Shown here: piece after piece, positions 6,732 through 15,450 of the stretch
Position numbering within the stretch: the stretch's first letter is position 1
Layout of the letters: each line of letters opens with the position of its first letter
DNA from: a virus
DNA: 31,282 nucleotides
Reading direction: 5' to 3' (one strand)
Virus record (IMG/VR): IMGVR_UViG_3300037520_000528
Coordinates: 1 to 31,282 of that record
Program-made: the position numbers and the translations under genes
Notes under the pieces: model-generated
What the model was told of the DNA's origin: nothing
The model's database searches: none
What the model saw: only the letters and a program-made list of their open reading frames with translations

Positions 6732-7535
6732 ATGGCAACAAACGTATATTTAACAGACGCACCTAACTATCTTTGGAATGCAGCTTATTCCGACATTATT
6801 TATTTATTTGATTTTAAGCAATACCAAGTATTTTCAGCAACAGAACAAATAGCATCAAGCGTTGGAACTGGAAAAACACAAATAAATCTTTATTATACTT
6901 GGGACATCAATCCTTCTAAAAACGAATATGTTTGGATTGACACAGGAATTTATGCAGGAAAGCATAGAGTACTAAGTTCAACAAATAATTCAGTTATAAT
7001 TGATTTTCCTTTTGATGTTAATATAACAGGCGATGTATTCATAAAGTCGCTTAGATTACCTCAATTTGAATTATACAAAGGTTTTAATACTGGTGAACAA
7101 TTTGATGCTGCTTTGCCTTATACTTTAGTAACTTCATTTACTTATATTTTCAATTCGAATTATCAATTAGAAATAAACATAAAAGGTTTAGTTCAAAAGT
7201 GTTTTACTATTGAGCCACCAGTATTAACACAGGATTATGATTTTAGCGTATTCAATGCATTCCGTTTAGTTTGGGATGAGGAAATTACTGATTATGCTTT
7301 AGTTCTTAATTCAAGTATTCCAACAGATGAATTAAATGCTGTTTACTTATCAAATGGCTTACCATTGACAAATGTAGATGAACAATTATTGTGGGGATGT
7401 GGAAACACATTTTATACTATATTTGATGGCGGTTATCCTAAATTAAAAGCATTCAATGGATTTGAACAAGCGGTGGCAGGGTTCAATAATGCATTTCAAA
7501 CAAATCAATTTGCACAAGGTTTTGATATAACATAA
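6732..7535 (+). CDS. Virion structural protein, probable tail
   Basis: A 267-residue protein with start directly on the previous stop (taaATG). It is rich in aromatic residues and predicted beta strands (I-I-Y-L-F-D-F-K-Q-Y, Q-I-N-L-Y-Y-T-W-D-I, Y-V-W-I-D-T-G-I-Y-A-G-K-H-R-V). There is no signal peptide, transmembrane segment or enzyme motif. The strand-rich N-terminal 100 residues look like an immunoglobulin- or OB-like structural domain. Position between tail completion genes and larger tail proteins suggests a tail component, perhaps a distal tail or baseplate piece. I do not recognise the family with confidence. Confidence 0.6.
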   Translation: MATNVYLTDAPNYLWNAAYSDIIYLFDFKQYQVFSATEQIASSVGTGKTQINLYYTWDINPSKNEYVWIDTGIYAGKHRVLSSTNNSVIIDFPFDVNITGDVFIKSLRLPQFELYKGFNTGEQFDAALPYTLVTSFTYIFNSNYQLEINIKGLVQKCFTIEPPVLTQDYDFSVFNAFRLVWDEEITDYALVLNSSIPTDELNAVYLSNGLPLTNVDEQLLWGCGNTFYTIFDGGYPKLKAFNGFEQAVAGFNNAFQTNQFAQGFDIT

Positions 7536-7542
7536 TTACACA

Positions 7543-8127
7543 ATGGCAGTAAAAACAAAAGCACAGATACTAACTGAAATTTCAACTTTGTTGGCAGATA
7601 ATACAACAGGTGATATTTCAGCAAATGATGTAAGAACAGTTGTAAATGATATTACTGATTCATACGAAGATTTAATTACAGCAGGAACAACTTCTCAATA
7701 TTGGAGAGGTGATAAAACATGGCAAACATTACCTATATATGAATTAGATGGGACATTAACTGCTGCTCAAATAAATGCTTTAGATACGACACCTATACAG
7801 GTAATTGCAGCGCAAGGTGCAAATAAAATAGTTTTAGTAGAATCAGTAACAGCAAAGTTTACATATATAGCTCCTGCTTATACAACAACAGGGGAAGTTT
7901 GGACGACTTATGATGAAACAGATGTTAATCAAAGAATTACAACTTTAATAGACGATATTCGATTAACTGGCTCTAATAATGCGTGGATAACAAATACAGG
8001 GGTTCAAATTAAATTATATTCTACTTCAATAGAAAATAAACCAGTTAAATTATATTGCGATGCTGCAATTTCAGGAGGTGCAGGAACGTTAAAATATAAT
8101 ATTAAATATAGAATAATTTCATTTTAA
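7543..8127 (+). CDS. Virion structural / fibre-like protein
   Basis: 194 residues. The N-terminus (K-A-Q-I-L-T-E-I-S-T-L-L-A-D-N, then D-I-S-A-N-D-V-R-T-V-V-N-D) is a helical segment often seen at the start of phage fibre-type proteins. It is followed by Q-Y-W-R-G-D-K-T-W-Q-T-L-P (about 51-63), a recurrent linker motif in phage tail fibre and baseplate proteins. From residue 66 on, L-D-G-T-L-T-A-A-Q-I-N-A-L and T-P-I-Q-V-I-A-A-Q-G-A-N-K-I resemble the T-P-x-x-L-x-x-A-P-G-A-G-K domain of virion proteins. Probably a trimeric tail or baseplate appendage. No enzymatic residues seen. Confidence 0.6.
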   Translation: MAVKTKAQILTEISTLLADNTTGDISANDVRTVVNDITDSYEDLITAGTTSQYWRGDKTWQTLPIYELDGTLTAAQINALDTTPIQVIAAQGANKIVLVESVTAKFTYIAPAYTTTGEVWTTYDETDVNQRITTLIDDIRLTGSNNAWITNTGVQIKLYSTSIENKPVKLYCDAAISGGAGTLKYNIKYRIISF

Positions 8128-8151
8128 ATATAGAATAGTAACTACTTCTTA

Positions 8152-9261
8152 ATGTATCAAGACAGAATATTTAACTTAATAAAAGGGCAAGAATTAACTT
8201 TTGATTTAAACCGAATATACGTTTACGGTTATGAACCATTATACGATGTTTATTTAGATTATGAAGTTAATTACGTTGTTGGTGCTATGTTTGTAGGAAA
8301 TACACCCTCACAAATACCTAATTGGTTAACAATAACACAAACACAAAACGTAAACACATTAAATTACCCTTTAAGTTATGATGCTGCTCAATATCCTGAA
8401 AGTTTACAAAACGGAACGGATTATATTAAAGAATGTAAAATAAAAATTGATACTGCAGGGACTTACTTTTTAAAATTAGCAGGATTCTTTTTTAAAGATA
8501 GCTCAACAAGAGGCAGGTTTATAGGTAATGGATGGACTTTAAATGTAGTAGAGCCACCACCACCATTAGTTTATAATAATGCAGGAATAGTTTATAATAA
8601 ATATGACAGGGTTATAAGAGTTGAAAAAAACAAAACAACTGAAGTAAGTTTTGGGACTGATGGACTTTTTCCAAATGGTGAACAACTTATTATTAACAGC
8701 ACTTTACCAGCCTTTATAATTAACAACACAATTAATTCTTATACTCAAACATGGACTTTATCTCCGACTTCTACAGGAACTTTTTATTATAATGCAAGTG
8801 CTTATTTAAGAAATAGTTTTGAAGGGGCTGCAGCAATAACAGTAATTGTAGTTGATTCACTTTTTGAAGAAATAGACAATTGCTGTTCGGATGAAAATGT
8901 AAACATTGTTTGGTTTAACAGGCAAGGCGGTCGTGGTAACTTTATATTTACTCAAAGAAAAGATTTCAATGTTGAAATAGGTAAGAAATCAACTTACTTA
9001 ACAAACGATATAAAAAGATATTCTGAAATAAAAAATGTTCATAATGGATTCAAAGTTTATTCAACTGGATTAACTTTAAATCAAATAGACTTTTTAGATA
9101 CGCTTAGGTATTCAATACAGTGTTGGCAGTTTGTAAATGGTGTTTTTATTCCATTGATATTAGATATAGGTTCATTTGAAAAATACAATACAAAAGAAAA
9201 CATGTATGAAATTTCAATGAACTTTTTATATGCTGAAAGGTTAAACATACAAAGACAATAA
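8152..9261 (+). CDS. Large tail structural protein with Ig-like segment
   Basis: 369 residues, almost entirely predicted beta structure. Residues 1-145 form a first domain; a proline-rich hinge (V-V-E-P-P-P-P-L-V-Y, about 136-145) leads to an Ig-like segment (about 146-238) ending V-I-V-V-D. The C-terminal part, from C-C-S-D-E-N-V-N-I-V-W-F-N-R onward, contains N-F-I-F-T-Q-R-K-D-F and R-Y-S-I-Q-C-W-Q-F, a type of domain I associate with Bacteroidota phage tail-tip genes just before the large hub-like gene. A role in the distal tail or baseplate is inferred from position. No catalytic motif is visible. Confidence 0.6.
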   Translation: MYQDRIFNLIKGQELTFDLNRIYVYGYEPLYDVYLDYEVNYVVGAMFVGNTPSQIPNWLTITQTQNVNTLNYPLSYDAAQYPESLQNGTDYIKECKIKIDTAGTYFLKLAGFFFKDSSTRGRFIGNGWTLNVVEPPPPLVYNNAGIVYNKYDRVIRVEKNKTTEVSFGTDGLFPNGEQLIINSTLPAFIINNTINSYTQTWTLSPTSTGTFYYNASAYLRNSFEGAAAITVIVVDSLFEEIDNCCSDENVNIVWFNRQGGRGNFIFTQRKDFNVEIGKKSTYLTNDIKRYSEIKNVHNGFKVYSTGLTLNQIDFLDTLRYSIQCWQFVNGVFIPLILDIGSFEKYNTKENMYEISMNFLYAERLNIQRQ

Positions 9262-9263
9262 AT

Positions 9264-11360
9264 GTGGCTATTCTCGAAATTAAAATACAAGAAAAAATCA
9301 TTGATTTATACGATGAGGAAAGAATCGTGCAATCTTTTTCATTGATTAACATTGAAGATATTACCAAACGAGAAAGCGAATATTCAAACACATTTAAAGT
9401 ACCAAGAACAAATAATAATTTACAGGCTTTAGATTATATTGATTTTCTAAATTCAAACTCTTTACTCCCTTATTCTCGTTTAGATTGCCAAATTTTAATT
9501 GATGGCTTTTTATTCAAAAAAGGTTTTATTTCAATTGAAAGTATTGAAGAGGATATTACTTTACAGTTTTATACTGGAAACGCAGGATTCTATGAAATAA
9601 TAAAAACAAAAGAATTATCTGATATAAATACAGATAACACACCAAGTTTAGAAACTACTTGGAGTTTAGCAAATGTTATTTCAAAAAGGACTGCAAGTGA
9701 AGGTTTATTTTTTCCAATGATTGATTATAATGGAATGCCGACAGCATCAAGCTTAGTTGATGTACGTTTATTATTGCCTTCATTTTATCGTAAAACTTTA
9801 ATAGAAGCTATTGTTGAAGATGCTGGTTATACTTTAATTAACAATATAGGTACAGACACAATAGATGCTTATAATCACGATATAATACCAACAGCAACAA
9901 ATAAGCTTTATAATGACCAAAATACAATTGATGCTAACTTTTATAAAGGTGTTGATAATTATAGAAACAGAAATTTAAGTGTAGCAACAAAAGAATTTAC
10001 AGCACCAGTAACAACCTTTGATTTATCTTATACAGGTTTTGATGTATTTAAATTTGATTTTCTTGAAGGAAATGAGAATACATTTACAAACGTTCCAAAT
10101 GGCAGAAGTTATTTTACTTCAAACGTTGCAGGTGATTATAATGTAAATATTAATTTTAATATTAGTGCAGTAAATACTTTTAGATGGGGTAACTATGCCA
10201 ACACACAGGACATTCCAAGATTCATTGCAAATACTACAATAAGATTTTATTTAAGAATAGGAAATAGAGAAGTTCAATTTCATCAAATAAATAATAACTT
10301 TGAAAATCCAGCTAATATAATAGCACCTTATATTAATTCAACTTTTAGTGATGTAATAAACTATTCAGGAAAAATAAATGTTAATCAAGGTGAACAGGTT
10401 AGTATTCGAATAAATGTATCATGTGTATTTGCGGATTCTGATGTTACATACGCACCTATTGGAAATGTGCGTTCTAACGTTTTAGTTCAATGTGCAAAAG
10501 GTGATACCTTTGAAATAAAGTTAGCTGATAGTTTAGCATTTAACGGAATTGTTAATCCTGCAGGTTGTTTAAGAGGAATAAAACAAAGTGAATTTTTAAA
10601 AGACACTTTGATAAGATATTGTTTAATTCCAATTGTAGATGAGGATAATAAAAAAGTTACTTTATTTGAATTTAACCAAATTAAAGACAATATTACAAAT
10701 GCAGTTGACTGGAGTGGAAAATTAGATGAAACAAATGAAAAGGAATTAACTTTTAAAATTGATTCTTACGGTCAAAACAATTACTTAAATCATAAAGAAG
10801 ATAAATTTGTTTTACAATTACCACAAGGAAGTAATGGAGTTATTACAATAGGAAATCAAAACTTAGAATTAAATAAGGATTTATATGAAAGTCCTTTTGC
10901 AGCAACAGAAACAGTATTAAGGTTAAATGGAAAAAAAGTTATGTATATTAATTTACATGATGGTGTTTCTTTAACAACAACAGAAAGTTTTAAAAACGAT
11001 GTGCAGCCAAGAACAGGTTATACATCAAAAGAAAATTTCACAGTAACTTATACTGATGGAATTACAAGCACAATTGTTTCAACTGATATTCCATTAACAT
11101 GGTTCATTGATAGTGCTAAAAATTACAACGGGGGCTTTCAATACTTATTAGATTATTCAATTGACTTAATAGCTATTTTACAAAATTTAAAAGTAGTAAA
11201 AACAGATATTAGGTTAAATATTTTGGATATTATAAACTTAAATTATTTTTATCCTATTTACATTTCAGAGTTCAATTCATATTTCTTTTTAAGCAAAATA
11301 AATCAATTTGACTATACTTCTAATGAAAGTACAAAGGTTGAATTAATTAAATTAAACTAA
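9264..11360 (+). CDS. Large tail / baseplate hub-like protein
   Basis: 698 residues, starting with GTG two bases after the previous stop; an ATG at 9262 is in another frame. The N-terminus (I-L-E-I-K-I-Q-E-K-I-I-D-L-Y-D-E-E, then I-T-K-R-E-S-E-Y-S-N-T-F-K-V-P) is characteristic of a large Bacteroidota phage tail protein group. The rest is beta-rich with many Asn/Thr residues, including a central receptor-like stretch (about 255-400) that lacks charged catalytic clusters. It sits directly before the tape measure gene, opposite to the order common in lambda-like phages, where hub genes follow. Role as tail hub or baseplate is inferred from size and place. Confidence 0.6.
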   Translation: MAILEIKIQEKIIDLYDEERIVQSFSLINIEDITKRESEYSNTFKVPRTNNNLQALDYIDFLNSNSLLPYSRLDCQILIDGFLFKKGFISIESIEEDITLQFYTGNAGFYEIIKTKELSDINTDNTPSLETTWSLANVISKRTASEGLFFPMIDYNGMPTASSLVDVRLLLPSFYRKTLIEAIVEDAGYTLINNIGTDTIDAYNHDIIPTATNKLYNDQNTIDANFYKGVDNYRNRNLSVATKEFTAPVTTFDLSYTGFDVFKFDFLEGNENTFTNVPNGRSYFTSNVAGDYNVNINFNISAVNTFRWGNYANTQDIPRFIANTTIRFYLRIGNREVQFHQINNNFENPANIIAPYINSTFSDVINYSGKINVNQGEQVSIRINVSCVFADSDVTYAPIGNVRSNVLVQCAKGDTFEIKLADSLAFNGIVNPAGCLRGIKQSEFLKDTLIRYCLIPIVDEDNKKVTLFEFNQIKDNITNAVDWSGKLDETNEKELTFKIDSYGQNNYLNHKEDKFVLQLPQGSNGVITIGNQNLELNKDLYESPFAATETVLRLNGKKVMYINLHDGVSLTTTESFKNDVQPRTGYTSKENFTVTYTDGITSTIVSTDIPLTWFIDSAKNYNGGFQYLLDYSIDLIAILQNLKVVKTDIRLNILDIINLNYFYPIYISEFNSYFFLSKINQFDYTSNESTKVELIKLN

Positions 11361-11361
11361 C

Positions 11362-13992
11362 ATGGCAGAAGTTAAACTATTTGAAGTAAATCTAAACGAA
11401 ACGATTAATAACATTAAACGTTTAGAAGAGGAATTAAAAGCAATTAAAAAAGTTTATAAGGAAGCTGCTATTGGTAGTGAGGAGTTTGTTAAAGCACAAT
11501 CTGCAGGTAAAGATTTAACTGCTGAAATAAAGAAACAAAATGATGCATTAAAAGCAAACACAAATGCTTTAGGTGGTATTAATAGTGCTGCAAAGTTTGC
11601 TGAAGGTTCTTATGGAAAATTAAAACAACAAATAAAAGAAAATAAAGCGGCATTAGATGCTGCAGTTGAAGGCTCAAAAGAATTTGACGAAGCTTTAAAA
11701 GAAAGAATACGTTTAGAAAATCAAAGAATTGCTATTGAAGAAAAAATACCTTCATTACTTCAAAAAAGAATACAAGGCGGTATTGAAGAAGCTAATACTA
11801 TTCAAGAATTAAAACAGCAAATAAAAGAATATACAAATGCTGTTATAAGAGGTGAAGAGGGAGCTGCTGCAAAATTAGCTGAATTAAAAGATAAATTAGA
11901 AGATGTAAAAGATGCAACAGAAACTTTTAAAGGTAGTGGAGTTGAGGCATTACAATCGTCTATGGGTATGCTTCGTGAATCAATTGAAAATTTTGATTTA
12001 GATAAATTTAAAACAGGATTAAACGGTTTAGGAGCTTCAATGAAAGCTATTCCAATATTTTTAATTATAGAAGGGATTACTTTCTTACTTGAAAAGTTTG
12101 GAATAATGGATTTAATTGTTACCGCTTTAACAGATGCTTTTTATGCTTTAACTGATGCGTTAGGATTAACTAATAAAGAAGCTGAAAAAGCTGCAAAATC
12201 CATGATTGAAGGCATGGAAAAAGCAAATGAAATAACACAGGCTAAATATGATGCTGAAATAAAACTTGCTAAAGCTGCTGCTAAAAATACTGAATCATTA
12301 GAACTTGAAAAATTAAAAGAAGTTGAAAGAAATGCTTTTAATCAATTAAATATTTTAAAAATATTAGCAAATAAAAAAGGTGAATTAAATAAAGATGAAC
12401 AAAAAGATTTTGAAAAATTACAACTTGATTTAATTGCTGCAAGTGCTGAAAGAGCTGTTAAAGAAGCTGAAATAAGTAAAAGAATTTCAGATGCTCGAAA
12501 AGATTATGCAACAACTGTAAAAAACAGTGAAGATACATTAAGGAAAGCAAGACAAAGTGATTCTCAAAATGCTATTGATGAGGCAAAAAAAAGTAGGGAT
12601 GAACAATTAAAAATTTTAGAACAACAATTTCAAGATGGTAAACTTTACAATGGAAACACAAAACAAAACATTGCGGAGTTTGAAAAAGCAAAACAAAATA
12701 TAATTCAGGCTTCAAATATTGAAGTTGCTAAAATAAATTCTGAAGCTGCAAAAGAAGCTAAAGCAAAACGTGATAAGGTACATGAAGATGAATTAAAAAG
12801 ACAAAAGGAATTATTAGAAGGTGTTAAAAGAAACCAACAAGAAGAAATATCTTTATTAGAATCTAAGATTCAAGAACGTAAAAACTTACAAGAAAAAAGT
12901 TTTGCTGAACAAGAGGACTTAATTAAGTATCAATATGAAGTTGCTAAATACAATGCTAATGGTAATTATGAAGCCATGTATAAAGCGCAAGTTGATTTTG
13001 ATACTGCAATGTTGGAACTTCAAAAAAATCAAAAAGAAGAGGAAGAACGAATAAATAAAGAGTACTTTGAAAAAGATTTAAGTGCAAGAAAATTACAGCA
13101 AGAAATAATAATAAATGAAGAACAAGCATTTCAAGAGGTTAATTTTGAAGATGCAATAAATACTTTAGAAACTCAATTTGAAGCAAAACAAAATTTATTA
13201 TTACTTCAAAGAGAACAAGAGCTTTATGGTTTAGATGAACATTCTTTAAAATATCAAGAAATAATTTCAAGATATAACCTACAGGAAATAGAACTTGAAA
13301 GACAAAAGCAAGATGAAAAAGCAAAGTTAAGACAGGCAGAGGTTCAATCAGTTGCAAATACAATGCAAGTTATAATGAACTTAGGGGCTTTACTTGCTAA
13401 AGACCAAGAGAAACAGGGAGCTTTTGCAAAGATGGCTGCATTAATAAACATAGCAGCAAACACAGGTTTAGCAATTTCAAATTTAACAGCAACTTCCTTT
13501 TCACCATTATCACCTGACAACGTTGCAACTGGTGGTATAGCAGCTTATGCAAAGTTAGCAGCAGGTTTAGTTACCATTACTTCAAACATGGTACAAGCAA
13601 AACAATTAATTAATTCATTTGAGGAAGGTGGTTATACAGGCGAAGGAAATCCACATGAAGTTTCTACTAACTTAGGAAGTAAAAGTTACACATATCACAA
13701 GGATGAATATGTTGTACCTTCAAGGGTATTAAATACTTCAAAGGGTTCGGCTTTAGCAGGGCAATTAGAAAACATGAGGTTAGGAATGAGCAATCCTATG
13801 CCACATATAAGTGGTATGTTTGACGGTGGTTTTACAGGTCGCAGCGCAGGAATGGAAACTTCAAACATGTTATCAAACCAAATAATGATGCAAAAATTTA
13901 TTGAAAGTATGCCTAATCCAGTTGTAAGAGTAACTGATATAAATAAAACACAGAATAGTGTACAAAGGGCAGTAAACGTTAGTTCACTTTAA
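11362..13992 (+). CDS. Tail tape measure protein
   Basis: 876 residues, the largest gene in the window. Residues 1-190 are Lys/Glu-rich coiled coil; 205-275 hold hydrophobic helices (I-P-I-F-L-I-I-E-G-I-T-F-L-L); about 275-665 is a long coiled coil rich in Ala, Glu, Lys and Gln; 665-760 is a second hydrophobic, Ala-rich part. The C-terminus has the hallmark F-E-E-G-G-Y-T-G (about 752-759) and Y-H-K-D-E-Y-V-V-P-S (about 776-785), repeated in part as F-D-G-G-F-T-G. These are typical of tape measure proteins, which set tail length and help DNA pass the membrane. By the usual helix rise the rod would give a tail of roughly 130 nm (rule-of-thumb inference). The gene ends nine bases inside the convergent minus-strand gene. 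Confidence 0.92.
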   Translation: MAEVKLFEVNLNETINNIKRLEEELKAIKKVYKEAAIGSEEFVKAQSAGKDLTAEIKKQNDALKANTNALGGINSAAKFAEGSYGKLKQQIKENKAALDAAVEGSKEFDEALKERIRLENQRIAIEEKIPSLLQKRIQGGIEEANTIQELKQQIKEYTNAVIRGEEGAAAKLAELKDKLEDVKDATETFKGSGVEALQSSMGMLRESIENFDLDKFKTGLNGLGASMKAIPIFLIIEGITFLLEKFGIMDLIVTALTDAFYALTDALGLTNKEAEKAAKSMIEGMEKANEITQAKYDAEIKLAKAAAKNTESLELEKLKEVERNAFNQLNILKILANKKGELNKDEQKDFEKLQLDLIAASAERAVKEAEISKRISDARKDYATTVKNSEDTLRKARQSDSQNAIDEAKKSRDEQLKILEQQFQDGKLYNGNTKQNIAEFEKAKQNIIQASNIEVAKINSEAAKEAKAKRDKVHEDELKRQKELLEGVKRNQQEEISLLESKIQERKNLQEKSFAEQEDLIKYQYEVAKYNANGNYEAMYKAQVDFDTAMLELQKNQKEEEERINKEYFEKDLSARKLQQEIIINEEQAFQEVNFEDAINTLETQFEAKQNLLLLQREQELYGLDEHSLKYQEIISRYNLQEIELERQKQDEKAKLRQAEVQSVANTMQVIMNLGALLAKDQEKQGAFAKMAALINIAANTGLAISNLTATSFSPLSPDNVATGGIAAYAKLAAGLVTITSNMVQAKQLINSFEEGGYTGEGNPHEVSTNLGSKSYTYHKDEYVVPSRVLNTSKGSALAGQLENMRLGMSNPMPHISGMFDGGFTGRSAGMETSNMLSNQIMMQKFIESMPNPVVRVTDINKTQNSVQRAVNVSSL

Positions 13993-14172
13993 CTTTTTAA
14001 CATAATCCTTCCAACCGAAAGGTTCTTTGTCTTTATAATAATCTTTTAATATATCACGGATTTTTGCTGAAGCTCTTTGTTCACTATCTACTAAATCACA
14101 TTCAAATTTATGCAAAGTAGTTGAGCCTAAACACACTTGATATACTTTATAATTCTTTGGTTTTTTTGACAT
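13984..14172 (-). CDS. Small hypothetical protein on the minus strand (62 aa)
   Basis: This is the only minus-strand gene that I accept. It occupies the gap between the tape measure and protease genes, overlapping the former by nine bases at its 3' end. The product (starts M-S-K-K-P-K-N-Y-K-V-Y-Q) is basic with two Cys (C-L-G near 14-16, C-D near 25-26) and a helical C-terminus ending K-D-Y-V-K-K-L-K. The ORF fills the space fully and has balanced composition, unlike the hydrophobic shadow frames elsewhere. A TAAATTTG element 25-32 bases upstream could drive it. Cargo of this type (a self-transcribed gene in a late operon) often has a regulatory or superinfection role, but no function is recognisable. 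Confidence 0.65.
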   Translation of the reverse strand: MSKKPKNYKVYQVCLGSTTLHKFECDLVDSEQRASAKIRDILKDYYKDKEPFGWKDYVKKLK

Positions 14173-14196
14173 TTTATATTAAGTAATATTAAAAAA

Positions 14197-14204
14197 CAAA
14201 TTTA
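14197..14204 (-). promoter_or_regulatory. Possible -7 element for the minus-strand gene
   Basis: On the minus strand the sequence reads TAAATTTG, an exact match to the Bacteroidota -7 consensus TAnnTTTG. It ends 25 bases before the ATG of the minus-strand gene, giving a leader of roughly 18 bases. I find no TTG at the expected -33 distance. Because chance matches are frequent in such AT-rich DNA, support is only moderate. Confidence 0.35.
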
Positions 14205-14236
14205 ATTTTTTTCCTTTGAATAAATTTACTAATAAT

Positions 14237-15430
14237 ATGAAAATAGCTAAATTAAATATTGAAGGTTACATTGGAGGAAGTGATATGGTATCATTATTTT
14301 CAGGTGCAGAAACCTTTAGTTTAGCAACTTTAAAACGTTTTTTAGATACGTTGGAAAGTGATGTAACAGACATTCATGTTTACATTAACAGTGGTGGTGG
14401 TTCTGTGATTGAAGGATGGTCTATTTATGACAAACTAAAAACAAGCGGTAAAAAAATTACTACAATAGGTGAAGGAATGGTTGGTTCAATTGCAACCATT
14501 ATTTTTATGGCTGGTGATTATAGAAAGTTACATGAAAATTCACGTTTCTTTATTCATAATCCTTATTGGCAGCCTGATTCACCAACACCAATGGAAGCGG
14601 ATGATTTAATTTCTTTAGGCGAAAGCTTACAAGCTGAACAAAAAAAGATTTTAGATTTTTATTCTAATCAAACAGGAAAAGCAGTTGAAGATTTAGAACC
14701 ATTAATGCAAAAAGCAACCGACTTAACAAGCGCACAAGCTTTAGAAATGGGTTTTGCAAATGAAATTATATCAACAAGTGTAAATTATACACCTTATAAA
14801 TTAGTTGCTTTTGTCGCAACAGAAAACAAACCAAAACAAATAAAAATGAACAAAAACGAACAATCAGTATCGTGGATTAAAAGAGGATTCACGAAGTTAG
14901 CTGCATTGATAAACGGGGTTACTTTGAACATGGAAATGCCTGTTAAAGATGCGGAAGGAAATGAAGTGTTATTATACGTTGATTCTGAAACTGAAGATTT
15001 AGTTGGTAAGTCAGCTTACTTATTAGATGCTGAAGGTAATGAAAGCGCAGCACCAAACGGAGACTATACAGATGCTAATGGCAGAGTAATTAAAGTTGCT
15101 GAAGGTGTAGTTGCTGAAGTTATTGAAGTTGAAGCTAAAAAGCATGAAGGTGAGGAAGAAACTAAAATGGAAGATTTAATTGCAAAAATTGCTGAATTGG
15201 AATCAACAAAAGCAAATTTAACTTCTGAATTAGAATCTGTAAAAGCTGAAAAGTCAAAAGCAGAAACAGAATTTAATGCATTTAAAAACGAATTTGAATC
15301 ACTTAAAAAAGTGGTTATTGGTAAAGGTTCAAACTTCCAAGCAAGTGAACAAGACTTTACTAAAAAGGAAGCTACAAGCGACAATTCTTTTGGAGCATGG
15401 GCAATTAATAAAATAAAAAACAATAATTAA
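14237..15430 (+). CDS. Head maturation protease (ClpP-type) fused to scaffold
   Basis: 397 residues from ATG 14237; the frame is open to TTG 14216, but that start is less likely because ATG 14237 directly precedes the first ClpP strand. Residues 1-180 are a ClpP/S49-type prohead protease: N-S-G-G-G-S (51-56), nucleophile Ser84 in G-E-G-M-V-G-S-I-A, His107 in F-F-I-H-N-P, and probable Asp162 in T-D-L-T-S-A. Residues 205-300 are a linker domain with D-A-E-G-N-E repeats. A Glu/Lys-rich coiled coil (about 305-365) resembles a scaffold. Together these match protease-scaffold fusions that cleave themselves out as the capsid matures. The major capsid gene follows 20 bases later. An in-frame ATG at 14846 after an A-rich leader could start a separate scaffold. 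Confidence 0.9.
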   Translation: MKIAKLNIEGYIGGSDMVSLFSGAETFSLATLKRFLDTLESDVTDIHVYINSGGGSVIEGWSIYDKLKTSGKKITTIGEGMVGSIATIIFMAGDYRKLHENSRFFIHNPYWQPDSPTPMEADDLISLGESLQAEQKKILDFYSNQTGKAVEDLEPLMQKATDLTSAQALEMGFANEIISTSVNYTPYKLVAFVATENKPKQIKMNKNEQSVSWIKRGFTKLAALINGVTLNMEMPVKDAEGNEVLLYVDSETEDLVGKSAYLLDAEGNESAAPNGDYTDANGRVIKVAEGVVAEVIEVEAKKHEGEEETKMEDLIAKIAELESTKANLTSELESVKAEKSKAETEFNAFKNEFESLKKVVIGKGSNFQASEQDFTKKEATSDNSFGAWAINKIKNNN

Positions 15431-15450
15431 AAACTAAAAATTAAAACAAA

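Noticed and set aside
9081-9391. Two minus-strand ORFs across the 9264 gene start
   Set aside because: Shadows of the plus-strand tail genes, Phe/Ser/Ile-rich, with no motif.
14216-14236. TTG start for the protease, seven codons upstream
   Set aside because: ATG 14237 directly precedes the first ClpP strand (M-K-I-A-K-L-N-I-E-G), and the TTG-encoded peptide N-K-F-T-N-N adds nothing conserved.
15064-15423. Minus-strand ORF of 119 codons opposite the scaffold part of the protease gene
   Set aside because: Composition is the mirror of the Glu/Lys/Ala-rich coiled coil; no leader and no independent support.
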